A stretch of 64,000 nucleotides of DNA, from contig NZ_JAUTDO010000006.1 of assembly GCF_030646165.1 (NCBI RefSeq), positions 186,001 to 250,000 of the forward strand. Direction: 5' to 3'. Positions 26,136 through 33,730 of this stretch are shown here, piece by piece. The first letter of the stretch is position 1; each line of letters starts with the position of its first letter. This stretch comes from Conexibacter sp. CPCC 206217 (lineage in GTDB: Bacteria; Actinomycetota; Thermoleophilia; Solirubrobacterales; Solirubrobacteraceae). Below the pieces are notes generated by a model that was not told the DNA's origin, searched no databases, and was given only the letters and a program-made list of their open reading frames with translations. The position numbers and the translations under genes were made by a program.

Positions 26136-26809
26136 GCCTGATCCCGCTCGTGGCGGCGGCGCAGGATCCGGCCGGGCAGGCGCTCGCCGGACTGACCAGC
26201 GGGCTGCAGGGCGTCGTCCATGCCGCCGCGGTGGTGCTGCTGGCGCTGCTGGCGCTCGAGCTGGGCAAGGTCGCGACGGAGGCGTGGCGGCGCGTGCGGC
26301 CGAGCAATCCCGGCCTGCAAGAGGTCACGCGGCGGGCGCTGGAGGATCCCGCGCACGCGGCCGCGCTCGCGCGCGCGGCGCCCGGTCCGCTGGCCGAGCG
26401 GACCGTCGTCGACCTCGCGGCGGCGGCCGGCTCCGAGCGCCAGGACGCGGTCGAGAACGCGCTCGCCGACTACGAGCTGCGGATCCAGCGGCGGCTCGAC
26501 CACACGCGGATGCTCGTGCGCGCCGGGCCGGCGCTCGGCCTGATGGGGACGTTGATCCCGCTCGCGCCCGGCCTCGCCGCACTCGGCGACGGCGACTTCC
26601 AGCAGCTCGCGGCCGACCTGCAGATCGCGTTCGCGGCGACCGTCGTCGGGATCCTCGTCGGGACCGGCGCGTTCGCGCTGACACTGTTCCGCACGCGCGT
26701 CTACACCGAGGACCTCGCGGCGCTGGAGCGCGCGGTCGCGCAATTCGCCCCGGCGGGCGCGCCGCCGCACCAGCGCGTGGTCGCCGCGGTGGGGGATCAC
26801 TCGACATGA
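26132..26809 (+). CDS. MotA/TolQ/ExbB family proton channel protein
   Basis: A 225-aa inner-membrane protein with the three-segment topology of ExbB/TolQ: TM1 ~30-48, a cytoplasmic region with EVTRRALEDPAHAAALAR and LADYELRIQRRLDHTRMLVRAGPALGLMGTLIPL, TM2 ~130-150 and TM3 ~165-187 (AATVVGILVGTGAFALTLF). The small-residue and Thr positions of GLMGTLIPL and AATVVGI match the channel-lining segments of the family. Such proteins pair with ExbD/TolR and turn proton flow into mechanical work. It is translationally coupled on both sides, to the secreted protein and to the DUF2149 gene. Confidence 0.88.
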   Translation: MSLIPLVAAAQDPAGQALAGLTSGLQGVVHAAAVVLLALLALELGKVATEAWRRVRPSNPGLQEVTRRALEDPAHAAALARAAPGPLAERTVVDLAAAAGSERQDAVENALADYELRIQRRLDHTRMLVRAGPALGLMGTLIPLAPGLAALGDGDFQQLAADLQIAFAATVVGILVGTGAFALTLFRTRVYTEDLAALERAVAQFAPAGAPPHQRVVAAVGDHST

Positions 26810-27111
26810 GCCGCGTCGGACTCGGACGGCACGGTCAGCTCGACGCCGACGGCGGCGATCCGCTCGACGGGCTCGTCAACCTCTTCGACGTCGGCCTCGT
26901 CTTGGCGATCGCGTTCCTGATCGCGGGCCTCGGGATGAGCAGAGTGCTGCCGAGAAGAGACAGAGATCCCGCGCAGGCGGGCGCGAGAACGACCGTCAGA
27001 GCACCCGACAGCAGAAGAACGGCGTCGGGGAGAGGGAGAGCCGTTGGGCAGGTCTACCAGTTGCCGGATGGCACATTGGTCCTCGTCGACCCGAACAGAA
27101 GAGCGCCCTGA
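26806..27111 (+). CDS. DUF2149 protein, ExbD/TolR-like partner
   Basis: A 101-aa protein with one membrane segment (~24-42). The sequence at its start, NLFDVGLVLAIAFLIAGLG, places an Asp at the cytoplasmic edge just as ExbD and TolR do in their proton-carrying helix (LIDVxLVLLIxFM). A basic, Arg-rich stalk and a short extracellular end with VGQVYQLPDGTLVLVDP follow. It fits DUF2149, a family found next to MotA/ExbB-like genes in archaea and bacteria. The ATG overlaps the ExbB-like stop. The ExbD equivalence is inferred from the Asp, the topology and the neighbour, not from overall similarity. Confidence 0.72.
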   Translation: MSRVGLGRHGQLDADGGDPLDGLVNLFDVGLVLAIAFLIAGLGMSRVLPRRDRDPAQAGARTTVRAPDSRRTASGRGRAVGQVYQLPDGTLVLVDPNRRAP

Positions 27112-27114
27112 ACG

Positions 27115-27163
27115 GAGGAGCGGTCGTTTGCTGGTCTCACGGACCAGCAAACGACCGCTCCTC
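27115..27163. terminator. Long perfect hairpin, copy 1 of a repeated convergent-gene terminator
   Basis: A perfect 22-bp stem (starting GAGGAGCGGTCGTTTGC) with a 5-nt loop lies between the convergent DUF2149 and MBL/rhodanese genes. A near-identical hairpin lies at 42525-42573, also between convergent genes, so this is a dispersed repeat serving as a bidirectional terminator. Confidence 0.8.
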
Positions 27164-27179
27164 TGAGGCATTCCTCGCT

Positions 27180-28595
27180 TCAGGCGGTCGTCAGCGCCAG
27201 GCCGACGCCCGGCAGATCGGGGATCCCGCCGTCGGCGACGCGGCGGGCGTCGTGGCCCTGGGCGCGCAGCCAACTGGCCGTGAAGGCGGCGCGCGGGCCC
27301 TTCGCGCACAGCACCGCGAGCGGGCCGCTGGGCAGCGTCGCCGCCTCCGCGCGCATCCGCGGCAGCGGCAGGTGGAGCGCGTCGCGCAGATGCCCGTCGC
27401 GCCACTCGGGCACATCGCGCACGTCGACGACGGTCAGCTCGTCGACGAGGTCTGGCAGCTCGGCGACGGCGATCGGCGCGACGGTCTCCAACGGAAGTCC
27501 GAACTGCTCCACATCGCCACCCGCGATCCCCCGCACCCGCGCCAGCCCGACCGCTCGCAGCCGTCGCGCCAACTCCAGCGCGGAGGCCTCGTCGTCGGCG
27601 AGCACCGCCAGCTCGTCGGCGGGATCGAGAACCCAGGCGGCGCGCGTGCCGAGCCCGTTGCCGCGCAGCGCGAGGCTGAGCGAGCCGGGGACGTGGGCGG
27701 CGTCGAAGGCGGCGGAGTCGCGCGCGTCGATCAGCGTCACGCCGTCGGCGTACGCATCCGCGAGCGCGGCGGGGGAGAGGCGGGCGAGGGGGGCGAAGGC
27801 GGCGGCGACGCGGCGGTCGCCGGCGAAGCTGGCGGGCGCCACACGGCTCTCCTCGGCGGGCGCGCTCGGCACCGCGCGGCGGTTGCTCGCGACGACCGCC
27901 TCGACGGTCGGCGGGCGGTCGGGCAGCGATGCGATCAGCCGCGCGGTCAGCTCCTCGGGGTCGGCCGCCAGCAGCGGGTTGACGGCGCGTTCGTAGCCGA
28001 GCGTCGAGCTGGGCTTGCGCGACAGGCCCGGCCCACCGCACAGCGAGCCGCCGACGTGGCCCGGCCACAGCTCGACGCCGTCGGGCAGCTCGCCGAGGCG
28101 CGCCAGGGTCGCATGCAGCGCCGCCGCTCCCTCGCCCGGATCGACCGCGAGGTCCGGCCGCGCGAGGTCCCCGACGAGCAGCGAGTCGCCGCTCAGCAGC
28201 AGCCACGGGGCGTCGGAACGGGAGCGATCGGCGACGACCAGGACCGTGTGCTCCGGGCGGTGGCCGGGCGCGGCGAGCGCGGTCAGTCGCAGGTTGCCGA
28301 CGTCGAGCGTCTGCCCGTCGCGCAGCGGCTCGCCGGCACCGTCGTCGTAGTCGCCGCCGGCCGGCAGCAGCACGCGCGCGCCGGTGCGCTGCGCCAGCTC
28401 GGCGCGGCCGGAGACGTGATCGGCGTGGACGTGGGTCTCGGCGATCAGCTCGATCTCCAGCCCCTCCTGCTCGGCCGCCGCGACGATCCGCTCGACGTCG
28501 AGCCCGGGATCGACGACGACCCCGCTGCCGCCGTCCCCGAGCAGGTAGCAGGCGCATCCGAGGTCGCGGTCGAGCAGCTGCCGGAAGATCATCAC
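27180..28595 (-). CDS. MBL-fold hydrolase with two rhodanese domains (persulfide dioxygenase-like)
   Basis: A 471-aa protein. The N-terminal metallo-beta-lactamase domain (~1-250) has the metal motif THVHADH (~56-62), APGHRPEHT, LLSGDSL and WPGHVGGSLCGG, as in ETHE1/persulfide dioxygenases. Two rhodanese domains follow. The first (~270-360) lacks an active-site Cys. The second (~375-468) has the loop CAKGPRA with a candidate catalytic Cys. Such proteins oxidise glutathione or other low-molecular-weight persulfides, or move sulfane sulfur; actinobacteria lack glutathione, so mycothiol or CoA persulfide is possible. A promoter-like AT-rich stretch with two CGACT elements precedes the start. Confidence 0.87.
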   Translation of the reverse strand: MMIFRQLLDRDLGCACYLLGDGGSGVVVDPGLDVERIVAAAEQEGLEIELIAETHVHADHVSGRAELAQRTGARVLLPAGGDYDDGAGEPLRDGQTLDVGNLRLTALAAPGHRPEHTVLVVADRSRSDAPWLLLSGDSLLVGDLARPDLAVDPGEGAAALHATLARLGELPDGVELWPGHVGGSLCGGPGLSRKPSSTLGYERAVNPLLAADPEELTARLIASLPDRPPTVEAVVASNRRAVPSAPAEESRVAPASFAGDRRVAAAFAPLARLSPAALADAYADGVTLIDARDSAAFDAAHVPGSLSLALRGNGLGTRAAWVLDPADELAVLADDEASALELARRLRAVGLARVRGIAGGDVEQFGLPLETVAPIAVAELPDLVDELTVVDVRDVPEWRDGHLRDALHLPLPRMRAEAATLPSGPLAVLCAKGPRAAFTASWLRAQGHDARRVADGGIPDLPGVGLALTTA

Positions 28596-28669
28596 GGTCC
28601 CTTAGTCGAGTGAGAAAGTCGGGTTTCAGACTAGAACACTACGACGACGGCTTCGATGCGCACCCCGCT

Positions 28670-29974
28670 CTAGTCGACCGCGCCGAGGAACGGCTCCCGC
28701 GCCGACAAGCCCGCGGGGTCGTTCACGAACGCCCCCGGCGGGACCGGCACGTCGCCGTCCAGCAGCGGGTCGTCGGTCTCGAACATCCACTGGCGCAGCC
28801 GTCCGTCGAGCCGCTGCCGCACGTCGGCGAAGGCGGGGTCGTAGGCGAGGTTGCGCATCTCGCCGGGGTCAGCGAGCAGGTCGTACAGCTCGACCTCCGG
28901 GCGGGGCTGCTCGGCCCAGCCGGCGGCGACGAGCAGGTCCTTCGAGGGCGAGTCGTCGACGTTCGGCAGCACGACCTCGCGCCGCGGCCCCCAGTGGCGG
29001 ATCAGCTTGTGGCGGTTGGTGCGGATCGCCCGCTGCGGGTCGTAGGCGGCGTGGAACGTCAGCTCCGCGAACAGCTCCTCGCGCACCGACGCGACCTCTC
29101 TGCGCGCGAGCGGCAGCAGCGAGCTGCCGTCGAGGTCCGGCGGCAGCGGCGCGCCGGCCAGTTCGCACAGCGTCGGGTAGACGTCGAGCTGCGAGATCAG
29201 CGCGTCGCTGACGTGGCCGCCCATGAAGCCGCCGGGACCGCGCAGGATGCAGAGCACGCCGAGGCCGCGATCGGTCAGCGTTCCCTTCGCGCCGGGGAAC
29301 GGCAGGCCATGGTCGGTGCTCAGCACGACGAGCGTGTCGTCGGCGAGGTTCTGCTCGTCGAGCGTCTGCAGGATCGCGCCGACGCCCTGGTCGAACGAGC
29401 GCGCGCTGGCCTTGAACGCGGCCATGTCCGCGCGCGTCTCCGGCGTGTCTGGAAGATGCGGCGGCGGGGCACCGTAGAGGGCGTCCCGCACCGAGCTGGG
29501 CTCGAAGAACTCGCGATGCGTCTCGAAGAACCCGATCGACAGGAAGAACGGCTGCGGCGGCCGGCTGCGCAGCAGCTGCTGCGCAGCCGGCGCGATCGAG
29601 TGGACCTTCGTCGTGCCGATGTCGACGACGTGGTCGTAGCCGAGCACGCCGGGGTCCTGCGACAGGTGCTGCTCGCCTATCAGCGCCGACCAGTAGCCGG
29701 CCTCGCGCAGCGGATGGACGATGTGGCGGCCGTAGTCGTTCAGCGCCCAGCCGCGGTGGGCGAGCCCCGTCATGCCGTTGACGTGCGGGTACTGGCCGGT
29801 CAGCAGGGCGGCGCGGCTGCCGGAGCAGGTCGGCGCCGCGGCGAACGCCTGGCGCAGCAGCAGACCCTGGTCCGCGAGCCGCTGGATGTTCGGCGTCTGG
29901 ACCTGGTGTCCGTAGGGCTGCACGTACCGGCCGGTGTCGTGCGAGTGGACATAGACGATGTTTGGCTGTTTCAT
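28670..29974 (-). CDS. Sulfatase (arylsulfatase/choline-sulfatase superfamily)
   Basis: A 434-aa type I sulfatase with no signal peptide, so probably cytoplasmic. It begins PNIVYVHSHDTGR with a metal-binding Asp. The sequence TCSGSRAALLTGQ (~49-61) holds the Cys expected to become formylglycine; the third position of CxPxR is Gly here, a less common variant. TDHGLPFPGAKGT (~220) supplies further metal ligands (Asp-His). It hydrolyses a sulfate ester of unknown identity. It is divergent, by 32 nt, from a sulfotransferase-PAPS synthesis operon, so it may remove the same sulfate group that the operon adds. Confidence 0.87.
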   Translation of the reverse strand: MKQPNIVYVHSHDTGRYVQPYGHQVQTPNIQRLADQGLLLRQAFAAAPTCSGSRAALLTGQYPHVNGMTGLAHRGWALNDYGRHIVHPLREAGYWSALIGEQHLSQDPGVLGYDHVVDIGTTKVHSIAPAAQQLLRSRPPQPFFLSIGFFETHREFFEPSSVRDALYGAPPPHLPDTPETRADMAAFKASARSFDQGVGAILQTLDEQNLADDTLVVLSTDHGLPFPGAKGTLTDRGLGVLCILRGPGGFMGGHVSDALISQLDVYPTLCELAGAPLPPDLDGSSLLPLARREVASVREELFAELTFHAAYDPQRAIRTNRHKLIRHWGPRREVVLPNVDDSPSKDLLVAAGWAEQPRPEVELYDLLADPGEMRNLAYDPAFADVRQRLDGRLRQWMFETDDPLLDGDVPVPPGAFVNDPAGLSAREPFLGAVD

Positions 29975-30006
29975 GCTTGTTCTGGATCCCGACCGGGAAA
30001 GTGTAG

Positions 30007-30822
30007 ATGCCGATGAGCGTGATGCCGGAACTTGCGTATCTCGTCTGCGCCACGCAGCGCAGCGGCAGCACCGTGCTGTGCGAGACGCTGCGCGCCACCG
30101 GGATCGCCGGTCGACCCTTCGAGCACTTCGAGCTGCTGCGCCACAGCGGGCGCCCGCGGCAGGCGCAGGAGCACTTCGCGGGCGTGAGCGATCCCGCGAT
30201 CGAGGCGCTGCTGCCGCCGCCCGCGCCGGTCGACCCGGCCCGCACGCTCGGGGCCGAGCCGGCGGCGGCGTGGTGGGCGCGGATCGTGCGCGACGGGACG
30301 ACGCCGAACGGGATCTGGGGCGGAAAGCTGATGTGGGACCACACCGAGGACTTCGTCGCGCGGGCGTCGCTGCTGCCCGGTCTGGCGGACGCGGACCTGT
30401 CGACGGTGCTCGACCGTCTGCTCGGCGAGGTGCGGCTCGTCCACGTGCGGCGGGAGGACAAGGTCGCGCAGGCCGTTTCGTTCTGGCGCGCCATGCAGAC
30501 GCAGTCGTGGCGGCACGACAGGGGCGTACCCGATGCGCCCGCCGAATACCACTTCGGCGCGATCGACCAGCTGGTCGCGCTACTGGAACGCGACGACGCC
30601 GCCTGGCTGCGCTGGTTCGAAGCGACCGGCCGCACGCCGCTGACGCTCGTCTACGAGCAGCTCAGAAGCGCGCCGCAGGAGGGCGTCGCGCAGGTGCTGC
30701 GGCTGCTCGATCTGCCGGTCGCCGAGCAGCTGCCCGAGCCGGCGCTCGCGCGCCAGCGCGATGCGACGTCGCGGGAGTGGGCGCAGCGGTATCGGGAAGC
30801 CCGCTCCAGGGTGGCAGTGTGA
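30007..30822 (+). CDS. Stf0-type sulfotransferase
   Basis: A 271-aa cytoplasmic enzyme that transfers sulfate from PAPS. The N-terminal loop LVCATQRSGSTVLCETL binds the 5'-phosphosulfate, and RPFEHFELLR follows. IWGGKLMWDH and LVHVRREDKVAQAVSFWRAMQTQSW are typical of the Stf0 family, whose mycobacterial member makes trehalose-2-sulfate. The acceptor cannot be inferred from this sequence. Its stop codon overlaps the cysD start (GTGA), so sulfotransferase and PAPS supply are produced together. An in-frame ATG 6 nt later is an equally possible start. Confidence 0.85.
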   Translation: MPMSVMPELAYLVCATQRSGSTVLCETLRATGIAGRPFEHFELLRHSGRPRQAQEHFAGVSDPAIEALLPPPAPVDPARTLGAEPAAAWWARIVRDGTTPNGIWGGKLMWDHTEDFVARASLLPGLADADLSTVLDRLLGEVRLVHVRREDKVAQAVSFWRAMQTQSWRHDRGVPDAPAEYHFGAIDQLVALLERDDAAWLRWFEATGRTPLTLVYEQLRSAPQEGVAQVLRLLDLPVAEQLPEPALARQRDATSREWAQRYREARSRVAV

Positions 30823-31724
30823 CGGCCACACGCGTCTCGCTGCTGCGCTCGCTCGAGGCCGAGGCCGTGCACGCCGTCCGCGAGGTCGCGGCGGAGCTGG
30901 AACGGCCGGTGCTGCTGTTCAGCGGCGGCAAGGACTCGATCGCGCTGCTGCGCGTCGCGGAGAAGGCGTTCCGGCCGGCGCCGCTGCCGTTCCCGGTCCT
31001 GCACGTCGACACGGGCCACAACTTCCCCGAGGTGCTCGAGTTCCGCGACCGCCGCATCGCCGAGGCCGGCCACCGGCTGATCGTCGCCTCCGTGCAGGAC
31101 TCGATCGACGCCGGCCGCGTGAAGGAGCAGGAACCGGGCGCCTCGCGCAACCGGCTGCAGACGCGCACGCTGCTGGACGCGCTGGAGGAGCACCGCTTCG
31201 ACGCGGCCTTCGGCGGCGCGCGCCGCGACGAGGAGCGCGCCCGCGCGAAGGAGCGCGTGCTGTCGTTCCGCGACGAGTTCGGCCAGTGGGAGCCGCGTCA
31301 GCAGCGGCCCGAGCCGTGGGCGATCTACAACGGCCGCATCCGCCGCGGCGAGCACGTGCGCGTGTTCCCGCTGTCGAACTGGACAGAGCTGGACGTGTGG
31401 CGCTACATCGAGGCAGAGGGCCTCGAGCTGCCGTCGATCTACTTCGCCCATCACCGCCGCGTGATCGAGCGCGACGGGATGCTGCTGGCGTGGTCGCAGT
31501 GGGTCCAGCCGGAGGCCGGGGAGGAGGTGCAGGACCTCTCGGTCCGCTACCGCACCGTCGGCGACCTGACGGTGACCGGCGCCGTCCGCTCCGAGGCGCG
31601 CGACATCACCGCCGTGATCGAGGAGATCGTCGCCTCCAACGTCTCCGAGCGCGGCGAGACCCGCGCCGACGACCGCACCTCCGAAGCCGCGATGGAAGAC
31701 CGCAAGCGAGAGGGCTACTTCTAG
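30819..31724 (+). CDS. cysD: Sulfate adenylyltransferase subunit 2
   Basis: A 301-aa ATP sulfurylase small subunit. The PP-loop SGGKDS (~36-41) and LHVDTGHNFPEVLEFRD bind ATP; GGARRDEERARAKER and QQRPEPWAIYNGRIRRGEHVRVFPLSNWTELDVW are family signatures. It makes adenosine 5'-phosphosulfate with CysN, whose GTPase drives the reaction. The GTG start overlaps the sulfotransferase stop by 4 nt and its stop overlaps the cysNC start by 1 nt. No cysH or sulfite reductase gene is present here, so in this place it serves sulfation rather than assimilation. Confidence 0.93.
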   Translation: MTATRVSLLRSLEAEAVHAVREVAAELERPVLLFSGGKDSIALLRVAEKAFRPAPLPFPVLHVDTGHNFPEVLEFRDRRIAEAGHRLIVASVQDSIDAGRVKEQEPGASRNRLQTRTLLDALEEHRFDAAFGGARRDEERARAKERVLSFRDEFGQWEPRQQRPEPWAIYNGRIRRGEHVRVFPLSNWTELDVWRYIEAEGLELPSIYFAHHRRVIERDGMLLAWSQWVQPEAGEEVQDLSVRYRTVGDLTVTGAVRSEARDITAVIEEIVASNVSERGETRADDRTSEAAMEDRKREGYF

Positions 31725-33643
31725 TGAGCGAACCACGGGAGTTGCTGCGGCTGGCCACCGCCGGCTCGGTCGACGACGGCAAGTCGACGCTGCTCGGCCG
31801 GCTGCTGCTGGACACGAAGCTGCTGTTGAGCGACCAGCTGGAGGCGGTCTCGGGCAGCAACGGCGACGGACCGGACCTCGCCGCGCTGACCGACGGCCTG
31901 CGGGCCGAGCGCGAGCAGGGGATCACGATCGACGTCGCCTATCGCTTCTTCGCGACCCCGCGGCGGTCGTTCATCCTCGCGGACACGCCCGGCCACGAGC
32001 GCTACACGCGCAACATGTTCACGGGCGCTTCGACGGCGGACCTCGCGATCGTCCTGGTCGATGCCCGCCACGGCGTCGTGACGCAGACGCGCCGCCACAC
32101 GCAGATCTCCGCGCTGCTGGGGATCCGCCACGTCGTCACGTGCGTCAACAAGATGGACCTCGTCGGCTGGGATCGCGACCGCTTCGACGCCGTCGCGGCC
32201 GACGTGCGCGAGCTGGCCGAGCGGCTGCGGATCGCCGACCCGCTGGTGCTGCCGATCAGCGCGCTGCACGGCGACAACGTCGTCGACCGCTCCCCGCACA
32301 CGCCCTGGTACGACGGCCCGCCGCTGCTGGAGCACCTCGAACAGGTCGACGTCGCCGCCGACCGCGACCTCGCGCGACTGCGCCTGCCGATCCAGTGGGT
32401 CGCGCGGCCGGCGGGCTCGCGCCGCCGCGGCTACGCCGGCCAGCTCGCCGCGGGGACGCTGCGCGCCGGCGATCCGGTGATCGTCATGCCGGCGGGCACG
32501 CGCACGACGGTGACGGCGGTCGACACGCTTGACGATGCGGCGGGGGGCGGAGCGGCCACCGCCGGCGCGAGCGGCGCGGCCGATGGCGCGTCGGCGGCGT
32601 CGAGCGATGGCGCCGTCGCCGTCCCGCCCCTCTCGGTGACCGTCGAACTCGCCGACGACATCGACGTCGGCCGCGGGGACGTGCTCGTCTCACCCGGCTC
32701 CGAGCCGCCGGCCGCGCGCGAGCTGGAGGCGACGATCTGCTGGATGGCGCAGGAGCCGCTGCGGCCGGGGCGCCGCTATGCGCTCAAGCACACGACGCGA
32801 ACCGTGCGCGCGACCGTGCAGGCGCTGCACGAGCGGATCGATCCGGAGACGCTGCTGGCAGAGCGCGAGCCGGCTGCGCTGGCGCTCAACGACATCGGCC
32901 GCGTGACGCTGCGCACCAGCTCGGTCGTGCTCGCCGATCCGTATGCGGAGAATCGCGTGACGGGCGCCTTCGTGCTGATCGACGAGCACGACAACGACAC
33001 CGTCGCAGCCGGGCTCGTGCTGAGCGCGCGCGAGGTCAAGCCGCCGCGCGAGGGCCGCCGCGACGTCACCTGGCACCCGTCGGCGCTCGATCGCGGCCAC
33101 CGCTGGACGGCGCTCGGCAACCGCGGCGCGACCGTCTGGCTGACGGGACTGCCGGCATCGGGCAAGTCGACGATCGCGGTCGAACTGGAGCGCGCGCTGG
33201 TCGAGTCCGGCCAGCCCGCGTACCTGCTCGACGGCGACAACATCCGCTACGGCCTCTCCGACGACCTCGGCTTCTCGCCCGGCGACCGCGCCGAGCACAT
33301 CCGCCGCGTCGGCCACGTCGCGCGTCTGATCGCGGACTCCGGCACCGTCGCGGTCGTCTCGCTCGTGTCGCCGATGGAGGCCGATCGCGCGGCCGTGCGC
33401 GAGCTGCACGACGCCGCCGGGCTGGCGTTCGTGGAGGTCTTCGTCGACACGTCGGTGCAGGAGTGCGCACGGCGCGATCCGAAGGGCCTCTACGCGCGCG
33501 CGAGAGCCGGCGAGATCAAGGGCTTCACCGGCGTCGACGCCCCCTACGAGCGCCCGCAGACGCCGGAGCTGCACGTGCCGACGGCGGAGATCGACGTCGC
33601 GCCCGCGGTTGCGCGGATCGTCGAGCTGGTGCGCGCAGCGTAG
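31724..33643 (+). CDS. cysNC: Bifunctional sulfate adenylyltransferase subunit 1 / APS kinase
   Basis: A 639-aa fusion. The CysN GTPase (~1-440) has GSVDDGKST (~15-23), DTPGHE and NKMD, then elongation-factor-like beta domains. The CysC kinase (~460-639) has the P-loop GLPASGKST, DGDNIRYGL and AGEIKGFTGVDAPYE. Together with CysD it turns sulfate into PAPS. An Ala/Gly/Ser-rich insertion of ~25 residues (about 268-292) interrupts the second CysN domain; such loops are not usual there but probably form a surface linker. It is the last gene of the sulfation operon. Confidence 0.92.
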   Translation: MSEPRELLRLATAGSVDDGKSTLLGRLLLDTKLLLSDQLEAVSGSNGDGPDLAALTDGLRAEREQGITIDVAYRFFATPRRSFILADTPGHERYTRNMFTGASTADLAIVLVDARHGVVTQTRRHTQISALLGIRHVVTCVNKMDLVGWDRDRFDAVAADVRELAERLRIADPLVLPISALHGDNVVDRSPHTPWYDGPPLLEHLEQVDVAADRDLARLRLPIQWVARPAGSRRRGYAGQLAAGTLRAGDPVIVMPAGTRTTVTAVDTLDDAAGGGAATAGASGAADGASAASSDGAVAVPPLSVTVELADDIDVGRGDVLVSPGSEPPAARELEATICWMAQEPLRPGRRYALKHTTRTVRATVQALHERIDPETLLAEREPAALALNDIGRVTLRTSSVVLADPYAENRVTGAFVLIDEHDNDTVAAGLVLSAREVKPPREGRRDVTWHPSALDRGHRWTALGNRGATVWLTGLPASGKSTIAVELERALVESGQPAYLLDGDNIRYGLSDDLGFSPGDRAEHIRRVGHVARLIADSGTVAVVSLVSPMEADRAAVRELHDAAGLAFVEVFVDTSVQECARRDPKGLYARARAGEIKGFTGVDAPYERPQTPELHVPTAEIDVAPAVARIVELVRAA

Positions 33644-33730
33644 GACGGTCCGCTCACGGGTAGCGAGCAGGCAAGGCAGCGAACCGAGCGACGAGGAGGT
33701 GAGGCCGATGCGGCTCCAGCGACGCGGGCG

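Noticed and set aside
26325..26807. Arg-rich reading frame opposite the ExbB-like gene.
   Set aside because: No motif, no ribosome site; shadow of the channel gene.
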